A DNA stretch of 34,536 nucleotides from Verrucomicrobiales bacterium (lineage in GTDB: Bacteria; Verrucomicrobiota; Verrucomicrobiia; Verrucomicrobiales; DEV007), in the NCBI GenBank assembly GCA_029213065.1, contig JARGPH010000038.1:1-34536 (forward strand), read 5' to 3'. Shown one piece after another: positions 1 through 6,986 of the stretch; positions within the stretch are counted from its first letter, which is position 1, and the number at the start of each line of letters is the position of its first letter. A program made the position numbers and the translations under genes. The notes below the pieces were generated by a model. The model did not search any database. It worked only from the letters and a program-made list of their open reading frames with translations, and was not told the DNA's origin.

Positions 1-281
1 TTTGTCAGCAAATTCGGAGGTTTCGTAGAACCGGTGGTGATGAATCGAGAAATCGGATTAAAAAATGTATGAAAATCAATATTTTTTGACCGACCCCAAT
101 CACGCGACCCCAATCACGACGACCCCAATCACGATTGGGTAGCAGGGGCTGCTTTGATTTCCCCGGATAGAGGCACAATTTTTTAAGTTAACCTTGCTAT
201 CTAAAGGGCTGCAGGACACCCTCCGTGTTGAGTGCCTCGCGTGATCTCGTTTCGTGAGGTGATACTAATAAATACTGTTCG
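1..281 (+). repeat. Long direct repeat, copy 1 (upstream of first ORF)
   Basis: This stretch matches 1492-1743 almost base for base. It begins TTTGTCAGCAAATTCGGAGG and ends AATACTGTTCG. The only length difference is 29 bp, because the motif GACCCCAATCACG is present three times here (about 90-132) and once in the other copy. It holds no ORF of its own that I would support. Its right end lies 8 bp before the ATG of the first ORF, so it probably carries that gene's 5' region. The left end may extend beyond the window. Confidence 0.9.
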
Positions 282-289
282 CTCTAAAA

Positions 290-760
290 ATGAAGACCGT
301 TGCAACTCGAATTTTACGAGCAACCCAAGCGGGCGAGACAATCTTCATTTCCATCGATGATTTGGCATCCGACGACCTGGATGACCATTATCGTCGAGAC
401 AGATCCATTCCACTGACAATCACCGAAGAGAGAGTCGACATTCCCTTCATCGATTCGGAGATTCACATGTGGACTAGCCTATCGGAATACGGCGAGACTT
501 TAGCTCCGCACCTTCATTTCAACTGCCCGAGGTGTAATCGTGTTCATTGCACGGATCTCGAAGATGGCGATCCGAATCCACGATTTGCAGTGTGTGATTC
601 TTGCCTGTGGGAGTCATTGGTGTGGCTCAATTGGGACGAAAATGTCGCCCAGAAACTCAAAAGTGAACAAGGTGTCGCACCGCAATCCGCTACCCGTTCC
701 GAGTCGGATTTTGGGGGTGGCGGTACCCCTCAACCTGAGTCGAAGCCGCGCCCCCGGTAG
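290..760 (+). CDS. Hypothetical zinc-ribbon-like protein, possible cassette gene
   Basis: This 156-residue protein is not one I recognise. Residues 79-105 hold two Cys pairs, CPRC with a following HC, and CDSC, which would fit a single zinc-binding ribbon. The N-terminal half is acidic with no membrane segment or signal peptide. The last ~30 residues are low complexity (Gly, Pro, Ser) and are encoded inside the attC-like palindrome at 662-787, so the tail may be an accident of the cassette junction rather than a folded part. The start is the first ATG after the upstream repeat. The next ORF begins 42 bp downstream on the same strand. Function unknown. Confidence 0.6.
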   Translation: MKTVATRILRATQAGETIFISIDDLASDDLDDHYRRDRSIPLTITEERVDIPFIDSEIHMWTSLSEYGETLAPHLHFNCPRCNRVHCTDLEDGDPNPRFAVCDSCLWESLVWLNWDENVAQKLKSEQGVAPQSATRSESDFGGGGTPQPESKPRPR

Positions 761-787
761 CGGATGTGTGGACCTTGAACGTTCGGT
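662..787 (+). other. attC-like recombination site A
   Basis: Imperfect palindrome of 126 bp. The outer ends are AGTGAAC (662-668) and GTTCGGT (781-787), which can pair through GAAC/GTTC. The inner stem is CAATCCGCTACC (683-694) against GGTAGCGGATG (756-766), complementary except for one unpaired A on the left arm. The left arm also has CGAGTC and the right arm GCGCCCCC, features shared with the sites at 2589 and 3088. Bulged inner stem, short outer cores and length of 60-140 bp are hallmarks of integron attC sites. The core is degenerate against RYYYAAC/GTTRRRY, so a covariance-model check is needed. Confidence 0.6.
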
Positions 788-802
788 GAAGAAAACTACG
801 CG

Positions 803-1324
803 ATGAACTCACGTCTCGAAGAAGCATTTCGACGGTTGGAGTCGCAAGACTTGCGAGGAGGTCCACCCCTGGAGCGATACACCAGCGAAATCTGGGGGTT
901 CATCGACCAGAAGTTCCCAGAATTTGCACCTGAATGGTTTCGCGAGCTGACGCAGCGATTTCGCATCGGCGGTGCTGATTTCGTCTATCCTATCGACGAT
1001 GAGCGTGACTATCTAGGACACTGCACAGTACTGCGCCCGTCCTTTGCGCTGCACTGTTTTCACTTCGGGTATCCGTTTCCGCGCCTATACGAGCAGAACT
1101 ACTTCTGTTATGCGGAAGCTGACGACGGGAACATGTGGATATTTCAGAACAACACCGATGATGATCCGGAAGTATTGTTTCTTGAGTCAACGGCGTGGGA
1201 CGGTGGAGAGGTCACCACAGAGAATGGATTGATTTGTTCCAAGGTTTCCCTATCGCAGTTCCTGATCTATGGCGCTGACTGGCGTCCCGAAGACGAAGAC
1301 CAAAACGGCACCGAACAAGATTAA
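803..1324 (+). CDS. Hypothetical protein, SUKH (SMI1/KNR4)-like
   Basis: This 173-residue soluble acidic protein has no signal peptide or membrane segment. The central part (roughly 25-160) has the feel of a SUKH-fold protein: a hydrophobic WGFI element near the start, an ADDGNMWIF stretch resembling the usual small-Gly-Asn-aromatic strand, and a C-terminal VSLSQFLI helix. SUKH proteins often act as immunity proteins against secreted or contact-dependent toxins, and they are common in gene cassettes. The match is by eye and weak. It begins 15 bp after the attC-like site A core and ends inside a left half-site (1310-1352), as expected of a cassette gene. Confidence 0.55.
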   Translation: MNSRLEEAFRRLESQDLRGGPPLERYTSEIWGFIDQKFPEFAPEWFRELTQRFRIGGADFVYPIDDERDYLGHCTVLRPSFALHCFHFGYPFPRLYEQNYFCYAEADDGNMWIFQNNTDDDPEVLFLESTAWDGGEVTTENGLICSKVSLSQFLIYGADWRPEDEDQNGTEQD

Positions 1325-1352
1325 ATGAGAAGGCAGCGGACCGCGCTCGACG
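1310..1352 (+). other. Degenerate attC-like left half-site
   Basis: ACCGAAC at 1310-1316 is followed by AAG and, further on, by GGACCGCG and CTCGACG. This matches the left arms of the sites at 3088 (GCCGAACAAG, GACCGCGTCGAGTC) and 2589. No matching right arm follows within 140 bp; the position is instead occupied by the MITE-like element (1428-1588) and the long repeat (1492-1743). It is best read as a half-site, possibly split by insertion. Confidence 0.4.
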
Positions 1353-1427
1353 TGGTTGTTAAAATCGCTGCTGATGAAAACGAACACACTTCCCACCACT
1401 GTAATTGGAATTGATCTTGTATAGAAA

Positions 1428-1588
1428 GGGGTCAGTCAAAAAAAATTGAATAACGCAATGTTAGTTGAAGGGCGAGGTGAGCAATAAGAGATTTGTCAGC
1501 AAATTCGGAGGTTTCGTAGAACCGGTGGTGATGAATCGAGAAATCGAATTAAAAAATGTATGAAAATCAATATTTTTTGACCGACCCC
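1428..1588. mobile_element. MITE-like element with ~22 bp terminal inverted repeats
   Basis: The left end GGGGTCAGTCAAAA... (1428-1449) is the reverse complement, with two mismatches in 22, of ...TTTTGACCGACCCC (1567-1588). The 161 bp between and including these ends contains no credible gene. A short element with terminal inverted repeats and no transposase fits a non-autonomous element. The right inverted repeat is also present in repeat copy 1 (76-97), whose left partner would lie just outside the window. I found no clear target-site duplication. Confidence 0.5.
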
Positions 1589-1743
1589 AATCACGATTGG
1601 GTAGCAGGGGCTGCTTTGATTTCCCCGGATAGAGGCACAATTTTTTAAGTTAACCTTGCTATCTAAAGGGCTGCAGGACACCCTCCGTGTTGAGTGCCTC
1701 ACGTGATATCGTTTCGTGAGGTGATACTAATAAATACTGTTCG
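1492..1743 (+). repeat. Long direct repeat, copy 2 (upstream of third ORF)
   Basis: This 252 bp copy is near-identical to 1-281 apart from the 29 bp of extra GACCCCAATCACG units there and a few substitutions. It contains the hairpin CCCAAT-CACG-ATTGGG (about 1586-1601) and CCTCACG...CGTGAGG (about 1697-1721). Its last base directly abuts the ATG of the 287-residue ORF, while copy 1 sits 8 bp before an unrelated ORF. The shared position suggests that it supplies expression signals or marks a recombination junction. Confidence 0.9.
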
Positions 1744-2607
1744 ATGGAGAAATATATTGAGTTCCGAATTTTCCCTCGAAAGGAGAGAGATCGAAAGCTC
1801 AAGGCTAGTGATCTTGAACCAGACGCCTTCGCTGCACTTTGCTCACAATGGCCTCAGTTCGCGACGAGGCATTCCTTTTCAGGAAGACTGCCCGCCGACT
1901 CCGACGAGCTGAATTCTGTGATTCGTTCTATCGAGGCCTATGGAAAAGCAGCGCATTGGCAAAGATTTCCGAAGATTGGCTACTACAGCGAGACGCACTT
2001 TCCGTTGAAGGGGTCGAGGGAGTTTTCCCGAGATGAGATTGAAGCAGCGGATTACCTGCACGCGATTCCCATAGATCAAATTGCAACGTCCGGAGGCCAT
2101 TTGGACAGTGGCGCACTGTTAACCCAGCCGAAGTCCGTGAAGCGACGAGTCAGACTGGGCCGAGTTTGGGGTTCGGGCACTTCAGTCTGCAACGAGGACC
2201 TCCGCCGGACCCTAGAGGGAGAGAGCTTGACCGGACTGAAGTTCAGAGATGTTGCCTATGACTACAAAGGCACCAAGCAGTATCCTCCAATCTGGCAGCT
2301 ATGGAGTGATGTCGTGCTGCCAAAGTTGCGAAACCCTCTCCACATCTGTGAAGAAGGCTCTGGGGCGGGCTTCCACATCAATGACTTGTATTCACCTCCA
2401 ATCCCAACGTTCGACGTTGATTCGTTCAAGCGGCTCGGTGACTTCGATGTCGCGATCACGACTGAAAGATTGGGTGGTGGAATTGATAAGGCTCGCGACC
2501 CTCTCTTTATTGTATCGAAGCACGCCCGGACGGTTCTTGATCAACTCAAGCTTTCTTTGAACTACATCCCGATTCGCCAAACCAACGCATCGAACAAGGC
2601 AGAGTAG
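1744..2607 (+). CDS. Hypothetical protein, possible immunity-type cassette gene
   Basis: This 287-residue protein has no signal peptide or membrane segment and I cannot assign it to a family. The final third ends with an alternating pattern, PLFIVSKHARTVLDQLKLS followed by NYIPI. That resembles the closing segment of several bacterial immunity-type families, in which a conserved serine after a hydrophobic strand precedes a helix; this is only a resemblance. The start is the ATG directly abutting the upstream repeat. The 3' end overlaps the attC-like site at 2589-2713, as is usual for cassette genes. Confidence 0.6.
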   Translation: MEKYIEFRIFPRKERDRKLKASDLEPDAFAALCSQWPQFATRHSFSGRLPADSDELNSVIRSIEAYGKAAHWQRFPKIGYYSETHFPLKGSREFSRDEIEAADYLHAIPIDQIATSGGHLDSGALLTQPKSVKRRVRLGRVWGSGTSVCNEDLRRTLEGESLTGLKFRDVAYDYKGTKQYPPIWQLWSDVVLPKLRNPLHICEEGSGAGFHINDLYSPPIPTFDVDSFKRLGDFDVAITTERLGGGIDKARDPLFIVSKHARTVLDQLKLSLNYIPIRQTNASNKAE

Positions 2608-2713
2608 GCAAGCCTCACCACGGTGCGAGTCGAAAGCTCAATGGACATTCAACCTTCAACCCGGATTCGGAGTGGCGCTCTCAGGTGAGGCTGCCTATCT
2701 TCGGACGTTGTGC
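2589..2713 (+). other. attC-like recombination site B
   Basis: Palindromic site of 125 bp. The outer ends are ATCGAAC (2589-2595) and GTTGTGC (2707-2713), each one base off the attC core consensus (RYYYAAC, GTTRRRY). The inner stem pairs TAGGCAAGCCTCACC (2605-2619) with GGTGAGGCTGCCTA (2684-2697): fourteen base pairs and one bulged A. CGAGTC lies in the left arm and GGCGCTCTC in the right arm. This is the clearest of the three sites and the one closest to textbook attC architecture. Confidence 0.65.
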
Positions 2714-3117
2714 TAAGAATATTGAAGAGACGCATCTACATCCATTTATCGCTCCTGGCAGTATTGATTGTCATATTTTATGCCGCCGGATTTGTCGACC
2801 GAGCCCGACTTGAGGTCGCTGACGCCATCGACAGGAAGTCTCCGTTCTTCTTTCATGCCGCAAATCATTTCTATGATGGTGGCAGCATTAACTATGAATC
2901 TTTCGTTTACTCGGCGTTGGTATCGCGCCGCCGAGAATTCGCTACGGATGAGATTGGCCAAGAAATTTGGAGGGCCGGTTATCAGGGAGTTACATGGACT
3001 TGGAAGCATTTGAACGCGCTCTGGATCATCGCTATTCTGGCTATAACTTTTTTGTTCTCTTCCATACGGAGGCACCCAAATAAAGCTGCCGAACAAGTCG
3101 AGACACTCAAGCCCTGA
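2710..3117 (+). CDS. Small two-pass membrane protein, hypothetical
   Basis: This is a 135-residue protein if the GTG at 2710 is the start. A TTG at 2722 (131 residues) is equally possible, and no in-frame ATG occurs near the beginning. There are two hydrophobic segments, about residues 12-30 (HLSLLAVLIVIFYAAGF) and 100-118 (ALWIIAILAITFLFSS), separated by an ~70-residue polar loop. The topology would place both ends on the same side. No family recognised. The GTG start lies inside the core of attC-like site B and the stop lies inside site C, so the gene fills one cassette exactly. Confidence 0.5.
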   Translation: MLRILKRRIYIHLSLLAVLIVIFYAAGFVDRARLEVADAIDRKSPFFFHAANHFYDGGSINYESFVYSALVSRRREFATDEIGQEIWRAGYQGVTWTWKHLNALWIIAILAITFLFSSIRRHPNKAAEQVETLKP

Positions 3118-3211
3118 CCGCGTCGAGTCAAAATGACTTTTCTAATTCGCCAGATTGTTCCACTATCAACCCGCGCTCTCCGTCAGGGCTGAGTGCTCTC
3201 AAACGTTCCAA
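3088..3211 (+). other. attC-like recombination site C
   Basis: Palindromic site of 124 bp. The outer ends are GCCGAAC (3088-3094) and GTTCCAA (3205-3211). The inner stem pairs CTCAAGCCCTGAC (3106-3118) with GTCAGGGCTGAG (3182-3193), twelve base pairs with one bulged A in the same CAAGCC context as site B. The left arm has GCGTCGAGTC and the right arm CGCGCTCTC, matching site B. Spacings from the outer ends to the inner stem agree with site B within two bases. The right core is degenerate. Confidence 0.6.
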
Positions 3212-3217
3212 AACTAT

Positions 3218-3844
3218 ATGCGCGTTCCATGCACAAAATGCGGCACCGAGATCTTGGAGGCGACCGCTAAAGCGAACGGCGGTTTTTGCGGCCCATGTGC
3301 CCGTGGTGGAGGGTTCTGCGTGGTGTGTGGAAAACGTGTTTGGGAAGCGAACAAGGTAGGTGAGTATATACATATGAATTGTGCCATGAAGCGTCGAGAT
3401 GAAGAGGTCGCAACGACCAGCGGCATTTCGTGGAGTCGTCCGAATGAGATTGATTGGGATGCCCTTTGCGACGGGATTCTCGCTGCGACCCTGCGTTGCT
3501 TTGCCCGCGTAGCAGAGGCGAATGAGGGTAGGGCTATCAAGGATGTCGTTGTCGCCTACCGGATTGGAGAGGGAGTCCGCGTAGAACCCTGTATGACGTT
3601 TTTCGACGGAGCGTATCTCAACGCTTCCTTGGATGACGATTCGCTGTTCGACGATCTGGAGCCGTTTGACTCTGCAATCACCCGAATCGAGGAGAATCTT
3701 GATGACGACCAGAGCGAGGAGTTTATCGAACTTTTGGAATCTAGAGTTCCGAAAATGATGGAACAGGTCTTCAGTGGATTGGAGAGATCCAGTTTCGGAC
3801 TGGATCTCGCTGAGGGATGCGCCAAAACGTTGAAGGAATTCTAA
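3218..3844 (+). CDS. Hypothetical protein with N-terminal zinc-ribbon Cys pairs
   Basis: This 208-residue soluble protein opens with four Cys pairs or singles in the first 55 residues: CTKC, CGPC, CVVC and a late C in HMNC. They are spaced as one or two small zinc ribbons. The rest is acidic, with a C-terminal region rich in Asp/Glu and helices and no recognised domain. I chose the ATG at 3218 because it puts the Cys motif at the very N-terminus and lies 6 bp after the attC-like core of site C. An in-frame TTG at 3155 would start inside that site. Cassette-borne proteins of unknown role often have this kind of ribbon, but I cannot name a function. Confidence 0.6.
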   Translation: MRVPCTKCGTEILEATAKANGGFCGPCARGGGFCVVCGKRVWEANKVGEYIHMNCAMKRRDEEVATTSGISWSRPNEIDWDALCDGILAATLRCFARVAEANEGRAIKDVVVAYRIGEGVRVEPCMTFFDGAYLNASLDDDSLFDDLEPFDSAITRIEENLDDDQSEEFIELLESRVPKMMEQVFSGLERSSFGLDLAEGCAKTLKEF

Positions 3845-3933
3845 CGCTACACAAGGACGAGCAAGCGAGTAGACACCAACAGCCTGCCGTACTGGGCCGA
3901 CATGATCCTATTTGTTGACACACTTGACCCTGT

Positions 3934-3973
3934 TCCGGAGTAGTGCTCTCCGGTGAGGTTGGCTATGTTTGGA
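3934..3973 (+). other. Degenerate attC-like right half-site
   Basis: From CGGAGT through the GGA at 3973 this matches the right arm of site B (2668-2705) with about seven differences in 38 positions, including GCTCTC, GGTGAGG and GGCTAT. The terminal GTT core of site B is replaced by sequence reading TCATAGG, and I see no complementary left arm after the gene ending at 3844. It looks like the decayed last site of the array. Confidence 0.4.
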
Positions 3974-3979
3974 TCATAG

Positions 3980-4120
3980 GGCTGGATATGGAGAAGGAGC
4001 TTTCACATTCTCGCTACGATTGCGGCGCTTTCGATGGTTTCGGCACGAGCAGACACTGTGGGCCCTTTTCCGTACGCAGCCAATTTTCAAAAGGCTGATC
4101 AGAATTCCCAGGTTCCGTAG
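3980..4120 (+). pseudogene. Remnant of a secreted-protein gene (5' fragment)
   Basis: The frame between a TAG at 3977 and a TAG at 4118 has no good start codon. It reads a signal-peptide-like segment, SFHILATIAALSMVSARA, followed by a polar stretch starting DTVGPFPYAANF, and stops after ~22 mature residues. A hydrophobic core followed by an ARA-type cleavage site right at the edge of the cassette region suggests the 5' end of a disrupted chromosomal gene. The call is tentative, because a short hydrophobic frame can arise by chance. Nothing else is seen between 3845 and 4169 apart from the degenerate half-site. Confidence 0.3.
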
Positions 4121-4169
4121 AATCGCCACCGGGTCCTTTGCCCCTCTTGCTCCACATCTGCAACTGAGC

Positions 4170-5249
4170 TTACGACAAAGCTGAAAGCAACGCCGGAGCC
4201 TTTCCGAACTTCGCTTCAAACTCCTGAATCGTCGGCTCGATGCGCACATTCCATTTGGCCTCGTGATTGAGGGCGATCGCGGAGAGTTCGTGGTTGAGGA
4301 AGGGATTTCGGAAACGGTCGAGGGTTTCCCGGGCGAAAGACTCCGGGTCTTCGCAGCGGCCTTCGATCGTGGGGACGATCTCTTCGAAGAGGACACGGCT
4401 GAGCCATTCGCCGACTTCGGGATCTTCGATCGCTTCGCGCACGGTGGTGAGGTCGGTTCCTTTGCTTTTGGCGACGAGGGCGGAATGCGCTCCGTTGAGG
4501 ATTCGCACTTTCCGGAGCGTGTAGGGGAGAAGGTCACCGGTTGTGACCACGGCGGGATGAGCGGAGAACGGAAATTCCGGGTCATAGGTATCCACGGCCC
4601 AGAAGGCGAAAGGTTCGGCGCTGATGAGGAGCGGGTCCTCTTCGAGAAGGGGATGCTGATCGGGTCTTCCGGGAACGATGCGATCGACCAGTGAGTTTAC
4701 CCAGCGGCATTCAACCTCGATCCAGTCGGTCAGGTCAGTGTCGAGGCCCCAGTAGGCCGCCTGTTCGAGGACGAGATCGCGAAGGAGGTCCGCATTTGAC
4801 TCGACCAACTCGCAGGGGAGAATCCACAGGCTGTTGCCGCCCGCTTCGAAGTGATGACGAAGCACAGTGAGTAATTTGGCGGGAAAGGAAAATGGCGGGC
4901 TCGGTTCCTCCGACTGATCCCGTTCGTCGAGGGCGAGTCCGGCTTCGGTCGTGTTCGAAAGAATCGTGGTCAGTTTTTTCGAGGCTGCGATTTCGAGAAT
5001 CTCGTCCCATTGCGTTCCGGCGTGGAGTGCCTTTTTGATGGAGGTGACCGACTGCGTTTCGTCGATGATCCCGCCGTCGCAAAATCCCCGAATCGCGACG
5101 TGGTAGTTTCCTCCGGCGGCGTTCAGGGCATCGGCTCTTTCCCGGCCGGTGGACTGGACTACGGTGATCTCGAGTGGCGGGTTCAGTTCTCCGGCAAAAA
5201 GGTCTGTGAACCCCCGCAGAAAATTACCGGCCCCGAACTGGAGAATCAT
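4170..5249 (-). CDS. uxaB: Tagaturonate reductase-like, mannitol dehydrogenase family
   Basis: NAD-dependent polyol/altronate dehydrogenase of the hexuronate route (tagaturonate to altronate). The N-terminus has the dinucleotide motif QFGAGNFLRGF. The middle has IVPGRP, and the C-terminal domain has KVRILNGAHSAL and NPFLNHELSAIALNHEAKW, all family marks. At 359 residues it is much shorter than E. coli UxaB (about 480). It stops just after the segment WNVRIEPTIQEF that normally precedes another C-terminal helical stretch, so it may be truncated where the accessory region begins; a naturally short lineage version is the alternative. Its ATG overlaps the purK stop (ATGA), so it is probably cotranslated with purK. 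Sugar specificity within the family is inferred. Confidence 0.75.
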   Translation of the reverse strand: MILQFGAGNFLRGFTDLFAGELNPPLEITVVQSTGRERADALNAAGGNYHVAIRGFCDGGIIDETQSVTSIKKALHAGTQWDEILEIAASKKLTTILSNTTEAGLALDERDQSEEPSPPFSFPAKLLTVLRHHFEAGGNSLWILPCELVESNADLLRDLVLEQAAYWGLDTDLTDWIEVECRWVNSLVDRIVPGRPDQHPLLEEDPLLISAEPFAFWAVDTYDPEFPFSAHPAVVTTGDLLPYTLRKVRILNGAHSALVAKSKGTDLTTVREAIEDPEVGEWLSRVLFEEIVPTIEGRCEDPESFARETLDRFRNPFLNHELSAIALNHEAKWNVRIEPTIQEFEAKFGKAPALLSALS

Positions 5250-6406
5250 GCTTCGAGTTCAGGCATTCCCAGTTGTTTGCGAACCTGATTCTGATTCTCA
5301 AGGGCCGCTTCGAGTGTGGGAGCGGTGAAGGTGAGGTGGCCCATTTTACGACCGCGTCGGGCCTCCCGTTTCCCGTAGAGATGGAGTGAGGCGCCCCGAT
5401 GTTCGAGGATGGCGCTCCAGTCGGGATCGTTGTCGTTTTCGACCCAGACATCGCCGAGGAGATTGAGCATCACGGTGGGGGAATGGAGGCGGGTCGAGCC
5501 TATCGGGAGTCCGGTGATAGCGCGGAGTTGTTGCTCGAACTGCGAGACCTCGCAGGCGTTGATGGTGTGGTGCCCCGAGTTGTGGGGGCGGGGTGCCATC
5601 TCATTGACGATAAGGCGTCCGTTCTTCGAGACGAAGAATTCCACCGCGAGAATCCCGACGTAGTCGAGGGCTTCGGCAATCCCGAGGGCGATTGTTTCGG
5701 CGCTGGCGATCAGTCCGGTATCAAGTCGTGCCGGAACAATCGAGACGTCGAGAATATGATCGCGGTGGATGTTCTCCGCGGCGTCGTAGGAAGCGGTGCC
5801 CCCTGCCTGATCGCGCACCACGAGAACGGAAAGCTCAGCCGCAAGATTAATCTTCTCCTCGAGGACGGCACGCGGGGCATCGAACTCGTTCCAAATCGCA
5901 GCGGCGTCTCCGTCGCGGGTCACGGGGAGCTGGCCTTTGCCATCGTAGCCGAACTCGGCCGTTTTGAGGATGCCGCCGTTTTCGCCCAGCTTCGTGAGCG
6001 CTTCGGCGAGTGATTCGGTGGAATCGACAACCGAGAAGGCGGCGCAGGGGAAGTTGTGTTCCGAAAGGAAACGCTTTTCCCGTTCGCGGTGCTGGCAGGT
6101 CGTGATCGCTTTGACGCCGGGCATGAGCGGGATGCTCGCGGCGACGGTTTCGAGTAGCTCGCGGGGAATGTTTTCAAATTCGACGGTGGCGACGTCCGCT
6201 TCTTTGAGAAAGGTCTCAAGGGCTGCAGGTGAATCAAAAGACTCTTCGATGACAAGGTCGGCCATTCCGGCAGGGCCGTTGTCGGGAGCGCCAATCCAGC
6301 TGATGACGCGATAGCCCATGCGCCTCGCTTCCATAGTCAGCATGCGGCCAAGCTGACCGCCGCCAAGGACGCCGATGGTAGCCGGAGGTCTGAGAAAATC
6401 GCTCAT
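5246..6406 (-). CDS. purK: 5-(carboxyamino)imidazole ribonucleotide synthase
   Basis: PurK uses ATP and bicarbonate to carboxylate aminoimidazole ribonucleotide in de novo purine synthesis, handing N5-CAIR to PurE. The protein is an ATP-grasp enzyme. The N-terminal pre-ATP-grasp fold has VLGGGQLGRML, the ATP-binding core has GKGQLPV and AAELSVLV, and GHHTINACEVSQFEQQLRA is the typical C-terminal signature. I start at the ATG at 6406 (386 residues), which puts the glycine motif at residues 13-23 as in the family. A longer reading frame upstream overlaps purE and adds only low-value sequence. The purE stop is 8 bp upstream. Confidence 0.95.
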   Translation of the reverse strand: MSDFLRPPATIGVLGGGQLGRMLTMEARRMGYRVISWIGAPDNGPAGMADLVIEESFDSPAALETFLKEADVATVEFENIPRELLETVAASIPLMPGVKAITTCQHREREKRFLSEHNFPCAAFSVVDSTESLAEALTKLGENGGILKTAEFGYDGKGQLPVTRDGDAAAIWNEFDAPRAVLEEKINLAAELSVLVVRDQAGGTASYDAAENIHRDHILDVSIVPARLDTGLIASAETIALGIAEALDYVGILAVEFFVSKNGRLIVNEMAPRPHNSGHHTINACEVSQFEQQLRAITGLPIGSTRLHSPTVMLNLLGDVWVENDNDPDWSAILEHRGASLHLYGKREARRGRKMGHLTFTAPTLEAALENQNQVRKQLGMPELEA

Positions 6407-6414
6407 CCGGAGAA

Positions 6415-6930
6415 TTAGTTTTCGAGAGCGGGGAGTTCGGACGCCTCCACTTTGGCGCGAAGTGACTCGCGATAGGCGCTCAGTTTTTCCGAAGTGGCTT
6501 CGCATTCGTTGGCGAGAAGCGAGACCGCGAAGAGACCGGCGTTGGTTGATCCGGCTTCACCGATCGCGAAGGTGGCGGTGGGAATGCCGGCGGGCATTTG
6601 GACGATGGAAAGCAGTGAGTCGACTCCGTTGAGGACGCGGGATTTCACCGGCACGGCAAGGACGGGAATTGTCGTCAACGCGGAGGCCATTCCGGGAAGG
6701 TGAGCGGCGCCACCGGCTCCGGCGATGATGCATTTGAGTCCGCGCTCTTTGGCGCTTTTGGAATAATCGAAGAGAAGCTCAGGGGTGCGGTGAGCGCTCA
6801 CGACTTTGGTTTCAAAAGGAATTCCAAAATCACGCAGCACTTCCGCCGCCTTGCAGAGCGTCGGCCAGTCGGAGGTGCTTCCCATGATGATACCGACGAG
6901 CGGTGCTTCCGTGTTGGTTGAATCGGACAT
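6415..6930 (-). CDS. purE: N5-carboxyaminoimidazole ribonucleotide mutase
   Basis: PurE class I mutase converts N5-CAIR to CAIR in purine biosynthesis. The 171 residues include [26 protein letters not shown] and [14 protein letters not shown], which together form the nucleotide site and carry the catalytic His of SAHRTP. Length and motif order are normal. It is the first gene of a minus-strand purE-purK-uxaB run. Pairing with purK confirms the class I, bicarbonate-dependent route. Confidence 0.97.
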   Translation of the reverse strand: MSDSTNTEAPLVGIIMGSTSDWPTLCKAAEVLRDFGIPFETKVVSAHRTPELLFDYSKSAKERGLKCIIAGAGGAAHLPGMASALTTIPVLAVPVKSRVLNGVDSLLSIVQMPAGIPTATFAIGEAGSTNAGLFAVSLLANECEATSEKLSAYRESLRAKVEASELPALEN

Positions 6931-6986
6931 TCTCTTAAACTGGCGACCTTCCGGACGCGAGCAAGAGAATTTCCACCGATGAGCGA

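Noticed and set aside
803-1324. Toxin-antitoxin pair formed by the first two ORFs
   Set aside because: Neither protein has a recognisable toxin or antitoxin fold, and an attC-like site separates them.
3969-4184. 71-codon plus-strand frame at the boundary
   Set aside because: TTG start, Arg-rich, no signal; the neighbouring frame with a signal-like segment is more convincing as a remnant.
3974-4585. 203-codon minus-strand frame overlapping the uxaB end
   Set aside because: Ser/Arg/Pro-rich out-of-frame translation of uxaB. I considered it as a frameshifted UxaB C-terminus but saw no family motif.
5399-6013. 204-codon plus-strand frame
   Set aside because: Antisense to purK; no family features.
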